Shown piece by piece: positions 20,211 to 29,452 of a stretch of 64,000 bases of DNA. The stretch is from Pseudoalteromonas flavipulchra NCIMB 2033 = ATCC BAA-314. GTDB taxonomy: Bacteria > Pseudomonadota > Gammaproteobacteria > Enterobacterales > Alteromonadaceae. Each line of letters opens with the position of its first letter. Position 1 is the first letter of the stretch. The stretch spans positions 62,001-126,000 of the forward strand of contig JWIH01000009.1 in assembly GCA_000814665.1 (NCBI GenBank), in the 5' to 3' direction. The notes beneath the pieces are model-generated. The model did not search any database and was not told where the DNA came from. It saw only the letters and a list, made by a program, of their open reading frames with translations. The position numbers and the translations under genes were made by a program.

Positions 20211-20244
20211 AAAGCCCCTACAGCGCTTGCTATGGGGCTTTTTT
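20211..20244 (+). terminator. Rho-independent terminator
   Basis: AAAGCCCC (20211-20218) pairs with GGGGCTTT (20234-20241) and a run of six T residues follows. It lies 20 bp after the fusion gene's stop codon. Confidence 0.85.
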
Positions 20245-20288
20245 GATCTCACTTTTCATCACTACCGTATGAATACTAAAAATGACTA

Positions 20289-20454
20289 ATACCAATTCGC
20301 TTAATTAAGTGATCTATTTTGAGGCGAGAAAATCTTGTCGATAACCTAGCGAAAATTTTGCTATTTAGTTGTTCTAAATGAGAAATTTTTAACGCAGTTA
20401 GCGTCAGGTTTGCTCCTTCAAATTGAGCAAGTATTAAGACTAATTGATATAAAC
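20289..20454. repeat. Imperfect palindromic repeat element (ATACCAATT-ended)
   Basis: A non-coding element of about 166 bp. Its left end, ATACCAATTCGCTTAATTAA, resembles the reverse complement of its right end (ATATCAATTAGTCTTAATAC), giving MITE-like imperfect terminal inverted repeats. A similar short unit, CAATTTGCTTAATTAAGTG, occurs at 37366-37384. The element ends only about 5 bp before the start codon of the DUF2256 gene. Confidence 0.65.
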
Positions 20455-20459
20455 CTCAA

Positions 20460-20621
20460 ATGGCTCATAAGAAAGTAAACCTACCTTATAAAGTATGCCC
20501 TATTTGCAAACGCCCGTTTTATTGGCGGAAAAAATGGCAAAGAGATTGGGAAAACGTTAAATACTGCTCAAAGCGCTGTGCAGCTGAGCACCGCCCAGAT
20601 ATAAGGCACAACAATACGTAG
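20460..20621 (+). CDS. DUF2256 small zinc-ribbon-like protein
   Basis: 53 residues. It carries two CxxC-type pairs: CPIC near 13-16 and CSKRC near 36-40. Between them is the family signature [21 protein letters not shown]2256 proteins are short, basic and of unknown function, and the cysteines suggest zinc binding (inference). ATG at 20460. No good Shine-Dalgarno is visible because the repeat element abuts the gene, so expression may depend on read-through or on sequences within the repeat. The strong motif conservation argues that the gene is real. Confidence 0.88.
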   Translation: MAHKKVNLPYKVCPICKRPFYWRKKWQRDWENVKYCSKRCAAEHRPDIRHNNT

Positions 20622-20663
20622 TCTAGAATAAAGCTTTGTAATATTTGCAAATTACAGAACAAT

Positions 20664-20682
20664 AATATTGATAATCACTCTC
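20664..20682. promoter_or_regulatory. Fur box-like site
   Basis: AATATTGATAATCACTCTC matches the 19-bp Fur consensus at 15 positions. It sits 44 bp upstream of the second siderophore receptor's start codon, which fits iron-repressed control. Confidence 0.75.
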
Positions 20683-20726
20683 ATCTACAATATCATTTGC
20701 GCAAACTTAGATCATAGGGATTAATC

Positions 20727-22889
20727 ATGCGCTCATTTAAATACAAATATCCAAGCCTTATAGCCAGTGTTGCATTGGCGTTGTCTTGCTCCGCAATTGC
20801 ACAAGAGCAAACAAAACAAGATAAAGACGACATTGAAATCATCGAAGTTAGCCCAAGAGGTCTGATTTCATACGTTAGTGCTACTGCGTCAAAAACAGCA
20901 ATTCCTATCGTCAAAACGCCTGTTTCAGTTTCAGTCTTAACAGCGCAACGTATTTCTGATTTAGGCGCAGAAACACTGCAAGATGCGATTGGGTATGTTG
21001 CAGGTGTTTATAATGGGCCATATGGTGTTGATACTCGAGGCGATTGGTCTAAAATTCGTGGCGTCGACCCCTTACTCTACGTTGACGGCCTGCAAAAGCT
21101 TTTTGGCAATTACAACAATACCCGTACGAACCCTTATGCGCTTGAAAGCGTAGAGATCTTAAAAGGCCCTTCATCAGTACTTTACGGACAGGGGTCTACA
21201 GGTGGTATCGTCAACGCAGTATCAAAATTGCCAAAAGCAGACACTGAAGGTGAGATCTGGGCACAAGTGGGCAACTACGACCGTAAGCAACTAGCACTTG
21301 ATTACAACACCACATTTGGTGAGCAGCAAGAGTATCAGGCACGTGCTGTTGCCATGTATCGAGACAGCGGCACGCAGACCGATTATGTTGATGACAACAC
21401 CCTGATGCTTGCACCAAGCTTTAGCTGGCTTGCTTCAGATGAAACTAAAATTACCTTGCTTGCCAACCTTCAGAGAAATGAATCAGGCTCTTCAACGCAA
21501 TTCTTCCCGCATGAAGGCACTATTCTACCTGCAAAATATGGCCAAATTCCCAGTGAGCGTTTCGTCAGCGAGCCAGGCTGGGATAAATATGATACTGAGC
21601 AACAAGCGATCACCGCTATCGTTGAGCACAGCTTTGATTTAGACACACATATTAAGTTTTCCGGTCGCTACAGCGATAGTTCATCCGAGTACCGTACCAT
21701 TTATTCTTGGCCACCAAAATTTGAAGCCGACAAACGCACTGTTAAGCGTATCGCCAGCCTCACCGATTCAAATGCACGTAGTATGACGATGGATCTTCAA
21801 TTCCATAAATATTTGGAACTGGATGCGGTTAAACTCACTATGGTATCGGGTGTTGATTACCAAGATGCGGATACGGATTCTGATCGCGGCCGCGGCGTTG
21901 CTGCACCACTAGACTTATATAACCCAGTGTATGGACAAAGCACTGAGTTACCAACAACGGTTGTCGATAACCCAGAAAATACGCTAAACAACAAGCAGCT
22001 TGGTGCTTATGCGCAAGTTACTGCGGAAGTAAACAGCTGGGTACTCAATGCGGCACTTCGCTATGATGACGTTTCAAATCAGGTGCAAACGGTAGGTGCA
22101 ATCAAAAATAGTCAGAATGCCACAACAGGTAGGATCGGTGTGCTTTACCAATTTGAGAATGGCATAGCACCCTATGCTAGCTATTCTGAATCATTTAAGG
22201 CTGTATTTGGACAAAAACCACAAGGTGGCGCATATAAACCGCTTGAGGGCGAGCAAGTTGAACTTGGCTTGAAATATCAGCCAACGGGTACTGAACACCT
22301 TATCACTGCTTCTATATTTGAAATTAAAGACAAAAATCAAATACGAAAAGTTTCCCCTGAGTTTGAAGTACAAGACGGTGAAATTGCAGTAAAAGGATTA
22401 GAGCTTGAAGCCCAGCTTGAATGGCAGCACCTTGATATCTATGCCGCTTACTCTTACTTGGAAACAGAGCAAGACGTTTCTCCGCTATCATCCACAGAAC
22501 TCTATGTAGCACAGGACTTGGTCACGTTAATCACAGATGATACTCAGCTCTCGGCAACACCAAAGCACTTAGCTTCAATTTGGGCAACGTACCGCGCAGA
22601 TGAATGGCTTCCTGGGCTTAAGTTTGGTGCCGGTATCAGACATGTGGGAGAAACTTATGATGGCAGTCGTACAGTTGAACTAAACGGACAAACACTGCAC
22701 CAGCAATTAGTGACCGACAACTTTACGCTTGTTGATATGATGATTGGCTATGACATTGAACAATATCAATTCAGTTTACAAGTCGATAATGTCAGCGATA
22801 AAACGGTGATTACCAGCTGCTTGTTCCGTGGAGACTGTTTTTACGGACAGCGTAGAACCATCAGCGCCAACGTAAAATACAAGTTTTAA
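20727..22889 (+). CDS. TonB-dependent siderophore receptor
   Basis: 720 residues with a signal peptide (cleavage near SAIAQ), a TonB box-like EIIEVS, a plug (about 50-165) with VLKGPSSVLYGQGSTGGIVN and a barrel ending in NVKYKF. The C-terminal region contains SCLFRGDCFYGQRRTI, which resembles the segment preceding the last strand of FhuA-like ferrichrome/hydroxamate receptors. A ferric siderophore is the expected substrate, with hydroxamate type a guess. ATG at 20727 is preceded by AGGGA. A Fur-like box lies upstream. No companion ABC transporter is nearby. Confidence 0.92.
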   Translation: MRSFKYKYPSLIASVALALSCSAIAQEQTKQDKDDIEIIEVSPRGLISYVSATASKTAIPIVKTPVSVSVLTAQRISDLGAETLQDAIGYVAGVYNGPYGVDTRGDWSKIRGVDPLLYVDGLQKLFGNYNNTRTNPYALESVEILKGPSSVLYGQGSTGGIVNAVSKLPKADTEGEIWAQVGNYDRKQLALDYNTTFGEQQEYQARAVAMYRDSGTQTDYVDDNTLMLAPSFSWLASDETKITLLANLQRNESGSSTQFFPHEGTILPAKYGQIPSERFVSEPGWDKYDTEQQAITAIVEHSFDLDTHIKFSGRYSDSSSEYRTIYSWPPKFEADKRTVKRIASLTDSNARSMTMDLQFHKYLELDAVKLTMVSGVDYQDADTDSDRGRGVAAPLDLYNPVYGQSTELPTTVVDNPENTLNNKQLGAYAQVTAEVNSWVLNAALRYDDVSNQVQTVGAIKNSQNATTGRIGVLYQFENGIAPYASYSESFKAVFGQKPQGGAYKPLEGEQVELGLKYQPTGTEHLITASIFEIKDKNQIRKVSPEFEVQDGEIAVKGLELEAQLEWQHLDIYAAYSYLETEQDVSPLSSTELYVAQDLVTLITDDTQLSATPKHLASIWATYRADEWLPGLKFGAGIRHVGETYDGSRTVELNGQTLHQQLVTDNFTLVDMMIGYDIEQYQFSLQVDNVSDKTVITSCLFRGDCFYGQRRTISANVKYKF

Positions 22890-22950
22890 CGATTAAATTA
22901 TAAGAACTAAATCGCCCTAGAACCGAGACCAATGGTAATAGGGCGATGAC

Positions 22951-23454
22951 TTAAAACTGATAGCTAAAAATTAAACTGCCATCAGCACGCTCAACGTTAT
23001 GTCTATCACTTTCACCATAACCTGCAACCAATTTAACCCGCCAACCTGGTTGATTGATACTGGTAAAATAGTAGCTATAACTTACACCGATACCATTTGT
23101 CGTTTCACTATCAAAGAGATCGATAAGCGGCTCGAAAATATCACATACAGTGCCCTCTTCTTTACATACTGGACCTGCATCTCTCGCCCCTAATGCGCCA
23201 AGCACCACACCTAAAGCATGTTTGTTGTTTTCAGATATCGCTTTTTCATAACCGACAGAAAACCCATCATCTAAACCGAGGAGATAATTCCCATACCATC
23301 GACTATTACTATCGGCTTGTGGAAGTGACAGTTCAATTTGACCAAAAAATGGATAGCCAGTACCAGCAGAAAAATCGACCGAATTGGCAACACTTGCGGT
23401 GCTGATTAGCAAAGCAGAAATACCAAAAGTGGTCTTTATCAACGAAGAGAACAT
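22951..23454 (-). CDS. Secreted protein of unknown function
   Basis: 167 residues from ATG 23454, chosen because it is followed directly by a signal peptide (MFSSLIKTTFGISALLIS, cleavage near SVANS) and preceded by AAGGAAA. Upstream in-frame starts would bury that signal. The mature part has alternating hydrophobic stretches with aromatic residues (WYGNYLLGLDDGFSVGYEK, GIGVSYSYYF, SLIFSYQF), suggesting a small outer-membrane beta-barrel. The Cys pair in PVCKEEGTVC probably forms a disulfide. I do not recognise a named family. It converges on the siderophore receptor. Confidence 0.75.
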   Translation of the reverse strand: MFSSLIKTTFGISALLISTASVANSVDFSAGTGYPFFGQIELSLPQADSNSRWYGNYLLGLDDGFSVGYEKAISENNKHALGVVLGALGARDAGPVCKEEGTVCDIFEPLIDLFDSETTNGIGVSYSYYFTSINQPGWRVKLVAGYGESDRHNVERADGSLIFSYQF

Positions 23455-23541
23455 TAAATTTTCCTTATATAACTTTCGCACAAAACTAGCAGCAATCGTT
23501 CCCAAATAGAACACGCCAAATGTAAATAAGTGTAATACCTA

Positions 23542-24552
23542 TCACATCAACAAATTAGTGAGTTCTGCTATTAGCTCATCCACATCGGCGCGATTCACTC
23601 CCATATGCGTCACAAATCGCATGCCTTGATATCCTGGAGTGATATTAATGCCCTTTGCCTTTAACTGCTTTGCTATCGTAAAAAGATCGATGCCGGCTTC
23701 CACTTCAGCGAAGATAATATTTGTCTGTACTAAGTGCTTGCATGGCTTAAACCCAGGCAGTTGCTCAAGTTTATCAGCTAAATATTGCGCGTTTTGATGA
23801 TCTTCCTCTAGACGCTCTACATTATGTTGCAAAGCATAAAGACCAGCAGCCGCGAGCATGCCCGCCTGACGCATGCCGCCACCAAGCATTTTTCTAAGCC
23901 TTCTCGCCTTTTCTATCAATGCTTTATCACCAAGCAATAAAGAGCCAATCGGCGCGCCAAGCCCTTTAGATAAGCAAATAGTAAATGAATCAAAATGCTT
24001 TACGATTTCTGTGATATCAACCTTTAACGCGACTGCAGCGTTATAGACTCTTGCACCGTCAAGATGGAGCTTTAAGCCACGCTCGTCACACAGCGCTCTG
24101 GCTTGTGCGATATATTCTAGACTTAATACCTTGCCACCAATGGTGTTTTCTAAACTAAGCAGCTTAGTTTTCGCAAAATGAAAATTGTCAGGTTTAATCG
24201 CTTGCTTAATTCTTTCTAAGCAAATACTGCCATCTGTCTCGTTTTCCAATGGTTGCGGCTGAATAGAGCCAAGCACAGCCGCTCCACCCGCCTCAAATTT
24301 ATAATTATGCGCCTGTTGGCCGCACAGATATTCATCCCCTCTTTCACAATGGCTCATCAGTGCAAGCAGGTTTGCTTGCGTGCCTGAGCTGGTAAAAAGC
24401 GCGGCTTCAAAACCATGACGCTCAGCGGCAAACTGTTCAAGTGCATTCACTGTCGGATCATCACCATAAACATCGTCACCAAGTGGCGCGTCAAACATGC
24501 TTTGTTTCATGGCGGGGGTCGGTTGCGTAACCGTATCAGATCTAAAATCCAT
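23542..24552 (-). CDS. ltaE: Low-specificity L-threonine aldolase
   Basis: 336 residues from ATG 24552, preceded by AAGGAT; longer in-frame extensions are not homologous. The N-terminus MDFRSDTVTQPTPAM is diagnostic of this fold-type I PLP enzyme. Other hallmarks are the PLP-lysine region CLSKGLGAPIGS, DGARVYNA and RRLRKMLGGGMRQAG. It cleaves L-threonine and L-allo-threonine to glycine and acetaldehyde in the cytoplasm. Length is typical. The downstream secreted-protein gene is on the same strand, 87 bp away, but has its own ribosome site. Confidence 0.95.
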   Translation of the reverse strand: MDFRSDTVTQPTPAMKQSMFDAPLGDDVYGDDPTVNALEQFAAERHGFEAALFTSSGTQANLLALMSHCERGDEYLCGQQAHNYKFEAGGAAVLGSIQPQPLENETDGSICLERIKQAIKPDNFHFAKTKLLSLENTIGGKVLSLEYIAQARALCDERGLKLHLDGARVYNAAVALKVDITEIVKHFDSFTICLSKGLGAPIGSLLLGDKALIEKARRLRKMLGGGMRQAGMLAAAGLYALQHNVERLEEDHQNAQYLADKLEQLPGFKPCKHLVQTNIIFAEVEAGIDLFTIAKQLKAKGINITPGYQGMRFVTHMGVNRADVDELIAELTNLLM

Positions 24553-24672
24553 CAATCTTATCCTTGTCAAAAGAGGAGCGCACAGCATAACTGAAAAACG
24601 CGCATTGAAGTATAAAACAAGATGAAAAAGGGAGTTGTTCACTCCCTTCAAGATCCGTTACTTTTGCAGCGT

Positions 24673-26421
24673 TTACTGCAACCCAGGCCAAGTACCGTTA
24701 TCAATGGCTTTAGGATAACCCGCATCCACTTTGTCAAAAGTAATGCTATATCTTAGATAGCGACCGTCAGCTAAGAAGAAATAGGCACGCGTGTCGTTCC
24801 ACTTTAATGCTGCACTTATCTTTGTCGCATAGGCACCAAGTCCCGGCCAAGTATTATCGTTGACAGCTTTGGGATACCCACTGTCCACTCGGTCATCTCC
24901 CAAGTCATAGCGTAAGTATTGACCATCATCTAGGAAGAAATACACCTTATCGGACGTCCAACGAAGGGTTGCGGTTATTTTATTTGCGTAGGCAGCAAGC
25001 CCCGGCCAAGTATTGTTATCAATTGTTTTAGGGTAACCTGCTCGTACCTTATCGCTCTGTACGTCGTAGCTTAGGTATTGACCATCCGATAGGAAGTAGT
25101 ACACCGTACCACTGTCTTTATAAAAACTTGCACGAATTTGTTCTGCATAATCGCCAAGTCCCGGCCAGTTGCCATTAGTCACCGATACCGGATAGCCATC
25201 ATCCGTTTTATCTAACACAGTATCGTAACGCCAGTAGCGTGCATCTTCAGAGAAAAAGTAGCTTTTAGTATTGTGCCACTGATGCGCCGCACTGAGTTTC
25301 AGCTCGGTAACTCGATAACCAACATGCACACCCTGTTGCTCAAAGCTATAGTTATTGATGCCAGATACGGGCTGCGGGTCTTGCCACTGGGCAACACCCG
25401 CAGGCAAAGTTTCAATCAGTTGATCATTTCGATAAACACGTGTTTGCGCATTCGCACCATTTAGCCACGTAAATAGTTTATTGGCATAATTGAGTTTACG
25501 AACCCCTAAGTCACCGTACATCGGCGTGCTTTCAAAACCCGCTTGCACATTTGTTTCAATGCCCATGTAAGATAAAATCGTCGGTACAATCGCTGTTTGT
25601 GCTGGATAGCCATATAAACCAGAGAAGTCGGTATTAGCAGGATTAACATCTTTTGAGCTAAATTCTTTATTCAACACTTTGTTGGTGGCGATAAAGATGG
25701 TTTTTTCCGGCTCAGTTTGCTCACCATGATGACAGCCAACAACCGGTGCACGGCCATGATCGGTCGTGACCATCACCAACCAGTTCTCACCGTTTTGCTC
25801 TCTTGCTTCAACCGCATCGAGCAATTTACCCAGTCGCTTGTCCGCATCTTCTACCGATTTATTGTAGGCTGAACCAAAGCATAAGCTGTGGCCCACAGCG
25901 TCCGGTTCATCTAAATGTAAAAAGACAAAATCTGGTGAGCCGTTATTTAATGTAGCCAGCGCTTTATTTAAATTATCATCATCGCTGCCTCCCGCCGATC
26001 TTCTGTCCATCAAGGCAACATCGTCACTGAAGAATTGCGTATGAATAGGCCCCCAAGTACTAAAACTTGAGATATCGGCGTTAGCATCATGTTCTGCGAT
26101 GTAACGATAAAGGCTGGGATAGGCTTTGTTTGCTAGGCCTGAGTCGTTGCTCGGCACTTGATGCTTATTCACCCAAACCCCAGTTAAAATTGTCGCCCAA
26201 CCTGGGCCACTTTTGGTTTTTTGCTGTGTTTGTGTTTTTGCGATCCCGCCAGTGTATGCTTGAGTTAGATATAGGCGATCAAAGTTCGGCGTATTATTGG
26301 CACCAATTTTTTCGTATTGCAGGCCATCGATACCAATGAGCAATACTTTGTTTTCAAGTGCATCAACACTTGTGGTAAATGAAAGTGCAAGTAATGCACT
26401 GCTAAGCACGGGTAATTTCAT
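24673..26421 (-). CDS. Secreted alkaline phosphatase-superfamily phosphodiesterase with four hemopexin-like repeats
   Basis: 582 residues from ATG 26421, which has AAGGAAA upstream and is followed by a signal peptide (cleavage near SVDA). Residues about 22-320 are a type I phosphodiesterase/nucleotide pyrophosphatase domain: VLLIGIDGLQ with metal Asp, GPGWATILTG with the nucleophile Thr, HLDEPDAVGHS and TTDHGR. Residues about 370-582 are four tandem repeats of about 49 residues, each with YFFxxDxxYxRYD and GYPKxxxxxTWPGL, characteristic of hemopexin-type beta-propeller blades. Four blades would close one propeller. The substrate is unknown; the propeller may bind a matrix, metal or haem. The protein ends immediately after the last blade. 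Confidence 0.88.
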   Translation of the reverse strand: MKLPVLSSALLALSFTTSVDALENKVLLIGIDGLQYEKIGANNTPNFDRLYLTQAYTGGIAKTQTQQKTKSGPGWATILTGVWVNKHQVPSNDSGLANKAYPSLYRYIAEHDANADISSFSTWGPIHTQFFSDDVALMDRRSAGGSDDDNLNKALATLNNGSPDFVFLHLDEPDAVGHSLCFGSAYNKSVEDADKRLGKLLDAVEAREQNGENWLVMVTTDHGRAPVVGCHHGEQTEPEKTIFIATNKVLNKEFSSKDVNPANTDFSGLYGYPAQTAIVPTILSYMGIETNVQAGFESTPMYGDLGVRKLNYANKLFTWLNGANAQTRVYRNDQLIETLPAGVAQWQDPQPVSGINNYSFEQQGVHVGYRVTELKLSAAHQWHNTKSYFFSEDARYWRYDTVLDKTDDGYPVSVTNGNWPGLGDYAEQIRASFYKDSGTVYYFLSDGQYLSYDVQSDKVRAGYPKTIDNNTWPGLAAYANKITATLRWTSDKVYFFLDDGQYLRYDLGDDRVDSGYPKAVNDNTWPGLGAYATKISAALKWNDTRAYFFLADGRYLRYSITFDKVDAGYPKAIDNGTWPGLQ

Positions 26422-26536
26422 TATCTTTCCTTTAAACGTGAATTTCTGGACTAGTCCAAGGAAGATGATAAATCCCAAACATGAAAAATCGTTTACAAAA
26501 AAATTACATAGAGAAATATTTTATCGCGGATTTTGA

Positions 26537-26787
26537 TAACTAACCTGAGGTTTGGATAAGGAATGTTCCAACTCATTGTTGCTAAAGCACAACTTAGTTT
26601 TCTCCTTATCTAGCCAGAGAGTTTTAGGGAAAACACCGCTTCCGCGTCCTGCTCTCGCTAAGGTACCTACATCCTGTAGGCAAGGCGAATTTACGCACCA
26701 ATAGCTGGCTATTGGAAGTGAATTCAACGCAGTTAGCGCTAAAACTGGCTGCTAGAAAGGCATTAATTATCCGCAGCTCAGGTTAAC
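26537..26787. repeat. Dispersed repeat, copy B (TAACCTGAG-ended, MITE-like)
   Basis: About 251 bp bounded by TAACCTGAGG (26541) and its complement near 26775-26785. It is the inverted counterpart of the element at 4901-5105, with about 57 bp of extra central sequence that contains a CCTACATCCTGTAGG palindrome. One end supplies the stop codon (26783-26785) of the sugar porter gene. No coding sequence is convincing inside it. Confidence 0.82.
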
Positions 26788-28369
26788 TAGGTTTCGCTTC
26801 CAAACTTTCGCTTAGCTGCTCCAAGCTCTTACCTTTGGTTTCTTCCACAAACAAAAATACCAGCGCAAACGAAAGCAATGAAAACAGGCTGTACAATAAG
26901 AAGGTGGTGCTTGCCCCTAAATATTCAAGCTCCCACGGAAACACTAGTTGTACAGTAAAGCTGGCGGCATTATTAATCACACCGACAACGGAAATCGCAA
27001 CGGCTCGAATTGCATTTGGAAATATCTCCGAAAACATTACCCACATGACTGGCCCAAGCGACATCGCAAACGACGCAACAAAAAGAGAAATCCCAAGCAA
27101 AACCAGTTTTGCTGGCATATTAATGCTGTGTGCGAAAATCACCGACTTGTATTGCCGATACTCGTCTGCAGTTAAACGCTGCTTTATCGCGTCATTAAAT
27201 GCAACGTCGGAGGTGAAAGTCTGGCCTAATATTGGCGCTAATGCATGCGCAGGAAAATCGGCTACTTCTGTCTTAATTTCAGCAATATGCGCTGTATTTA
27301 GCTGATAAGTTGCTTGCTTAAAGCCCCAGCTACACAGCGCCATACTAAAGCAAATGCCCGTTAATCCAATAAGTAACAATGGCCGCCGTCCGAGTTTATC
27401 TATGGTCAGTAGCGCAACGATGGTAAAAACTACATTGATAAGACCAATCCAAATCGCTTGCATAAATGCAGCATCAGTACCAATACCGCTTTGCTCAAAA
27501 ATGGTCGGAGCATAAAAAAACACCACATTGATCCCGGTGACTTGCTGCGCGACGGCAAGCACAATGCCTACCAGCAAAGGAACACGAAGTCGCTTACTAA
27601 ACAAACTGCCCATTTTGCGCGCAAGCGACAAACTACTCAGTTGCAGTTTAGGTAACGCGGCTTGAATAGCATCAAGTTGCTGTTGTGCATTGTTGCTACC
27701 AAATAATCGCGTTAATGTGCGTTTAGCCTCTAGTTGCTGATCTTTCATCAATAACCACCGAGGGCTTCGCGGTAATAACAGTAACAACAACACCCAAGCC
27801 AGTGCTGGCAGCGCCTCAACACCAAGCATCCAACGCCATGTTTGACTATCTATTTGCCAATAAGACACCCACATTGCATCGCTATGGCTGAGCTGAAGTA
27901 AGAAATAATTAGTGAAATAGGAGATAAATAGGCCAACGACAATATTGAGCTGATTAACCGATACCAAACGCCCTCGCTGATCCGCTAAGCTGATCTCAGC
28001 AATATACATGGGCGCCACCATCAAGGAACAAAATGCCATTCCACCAATAAAACGCGCAATCACCAGTGCTTCAAACGAAGTCGCAAAAGCCGAGCCAATC
28101 GCGGAGACAAAATACAAACACGCGGTCATCAGCAATGTTTGCTTACGGCCAATGGCATCAGCCACCAGCCCTGCAATAAGTGTTGCGACCAATCCTCCTA
28201 AGGTAGGCGCACTCACGACTATCCCTTGCTGCCATGGGGTAAGCTTAAAGGCCTCGCTGATAAACCCGATTGCGCCCGAAATCACCGACGCATCAAAGCC
28301 AAAAATAAACCCGCCTAACGATACAATTAAGGTGTACTTTAATGCATTGGATATCGACAGGCTGGTCAT
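26783..28369 (-). CDS. MFS sugar porter family transporter
   Basis: 528 residues and twelve predicted helices with the sugar porter signatures: GGFIFGFDASVISG in TM1, RFIGGMAF, RGRLVSVNQL, PRSPRWLL, QQVTGINVVFFYAPTIF, GRRPLLL and VEETKGKSLEQL. This is the XylE/GLUT-like sugar:proton symporter group. It is the last gene of a GH1-LacI-porter run and follows the LacI gene by 6 bp, so it probably imports glucose or a short beta-glucoside (inference). Its stop codon lies in the end of repeat copy B. ATG at 28369. Confidence 0.9.
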   Translation of the reverse strand: MTSLSISNALKYTLIVSLGGFIFGFDASVISGAIGFISEAFKLTPWQQGIVVSAPTLGGLVATLIAGLVADAIGRKQTLLMTACLYFVSAIGSAFATSFEALVIARFIGGMAFCSLMVAPMYIAEISLADQRGRLVSVNQLNIVVGLFISYFTNYFLLQLSHSDAMWVSYWQIDSQTWRWMLGVEALPALAWVLLLLLLPRSPRWLLMKDQQLEAKRTLTRLFGSNNAQQQLDAIQAALPKLQLSSLSLARKMGSLFSKRLRVPLLVGIVLAVAQQVTGINVVFFYAPTIFEQSGIGTDAAFMQAIWIGLINVVFTIVALLTIDKLGRRPLLLIGLTGICFSMALCSWGFKQATYQLNTAHIAEIKTEVADFPAHALAPILGQTFTSDVAFNDAIKQRLTADEYRQYKSVIFAHSINMPAKLVLLGISLFVASFAMSLGPVMWVMFSEIFPNAIRAVAISVVGVINNAASFTVQLVFPWELEYLGASTTFLLYSLFSLLSFALVFLFVEETKGKSLEQLSESLEAKPS

Positions 28370-28375
28370 CGCTTA

Positions 28376-29383
28376 TTACTCTGCTTTTACGGCGATAGAA
28401 TCGCGCAAGATTAAGGTTGGTGGGTAGAGATTTTCAACATCGGGTTGGTGCTTCTCTTTATACACATGCTTAAGTACCCAACGCGCGGCCGCATTGCCCA
28501 TTTTACGAATAGGGTTATCTATGGTGGTGAGTTTTGGATAAAGATATTTGGTAAATAACACATCGTCAAAGCCTACAACGGAAAGCGCTGATGGGACATC
28601 AAGTCCTGCTTCTCTGGCCGCAGTCATCGCACCTGATGCCATCTCATCGTTTGCGCAAACCAAGGCACTAAAGCGCTGCCCTGTTTGCATTAAATGATTA
28701 AATCCCGCGATGCCATCGGTTTCATGATAACCGCCTTCAAATGAGAGCTTAGGATCAAATGACACATGGTATTCAGCTAAGGCTTTTTGATGACCAGCCA
28801 AACGCGCTTTGGCGTCAAGCTTAAATAACGGTCCACTGATATACGCGATATCTCGGTGTCCGCGCTGCAATAGCGCCTCAGTCGCTAGGTATCCACCCAG
28901 TTCGTTGTCAGTATAAAAACAGCGCTCTGCCAACTCTGGAATGTGGCGGTTCACTAGCACCAGTTCTACATCTCGTCCCGCAAGCTCAATGAGATATTCA
29001 TCACTGACTGCTTCTGCATGCACAATTAAGGCATCGCAGCGCCTATCCAATAAAAATTCGATGGCTTGTTGCTCTTTTTCTTCATCACTGTGGCCCGCAG
29101 CAATAATGGCATGTTTACCCGCCGTTCTCAGCGTACTCTCTATGGTGCTCATCATGTCACCAAAGAAAGAACCGTGTAGCTCAGATACCATAAGCCCCAC
29201 ACTGTTACTGCGATTAGAAGCCAAAGATTGTGCGATGGCGTTAGGTTTATAACCTAACTCTGACATTGCCGCGAGCACCTTCTCTTTGGTTTTGTCACTC
29301 ACCTTTGCATTGCCATTCATCACCCGTGACACCGTGGCTAATGATACCCCAGCAGCTTTTGAGACTTCGTAAATCGTTGCCAT
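28376..29383 (-). CDS. LacI family transcriptional regulator of the beta-glucan genes
   Basis: 335 residues. Residues 1-55 are the LacI helix-turn-helix and hinge (TIYEVSKAAGVSLATVSRVMNG, KVLAAMSELGYKPNAIAQSL). The rest is a periplasmic-binding-protein-like effector domain. It sits between the GH1 and sugar porter genes. The nearby 14-bp palindromes of type TGTAAGCGCTTACA, with the central AAGCGCTT typical of LacI-family operators, are its likely targets both here and at the distant GH16 operon. The inducer is probably glucose, cellobiose-like or laminari-oligosaccharide-derived (inference). Confidence 0.93.
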   Translation of the reverse strand: MATIYEVSKAAGVSLATVSRVMNGNAKVSDKTKEKVLAAMSELGYKPNAIAQSLASNRSNSVGLMVSELHGSFFGDMMSTIESTLRTAGKHAIIAAGHSDEEKEQQAIEFLLDRRCDALIVHAEAVSDEYLIELAGRDVELVLVNRHIPELAERCFYTDNELGGYLATEALLQRGHRDIAYISGPLFKLDAKARLAGHQKALAEYHVSFDPKLSFEGGYHETDGIAGFNHLMQTGQRFSALVCANDEMASGAMTAAREAGLDVPSALSVVGFDDVLFTKYLYPKLTTIDNPIRKMGNAAARWVLKHVYKEKHQPDVENLYPPTLILRDSIAVKAE

Positions 29384-29452
29384 ACCTATTACTTTTATTC
29401 CATCAGTTGTATCTGCGCACTATACCAATTTTGGCTAAAAATGCGCATAGTT

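Noticed and set aside
26835..27305. 156-residue frame on the + strand opposite the sugar porter
   Set aside because: It is antisense to a clear MFS gene, has no ribosome site and low-complexity composition; a shadow frame.
29420..29440. ATACCAATTTTGGC in the GH1-LacI gap as an end of the ATACCAATT element
   Set aside because: Only the first nine bases match and no second end is present.
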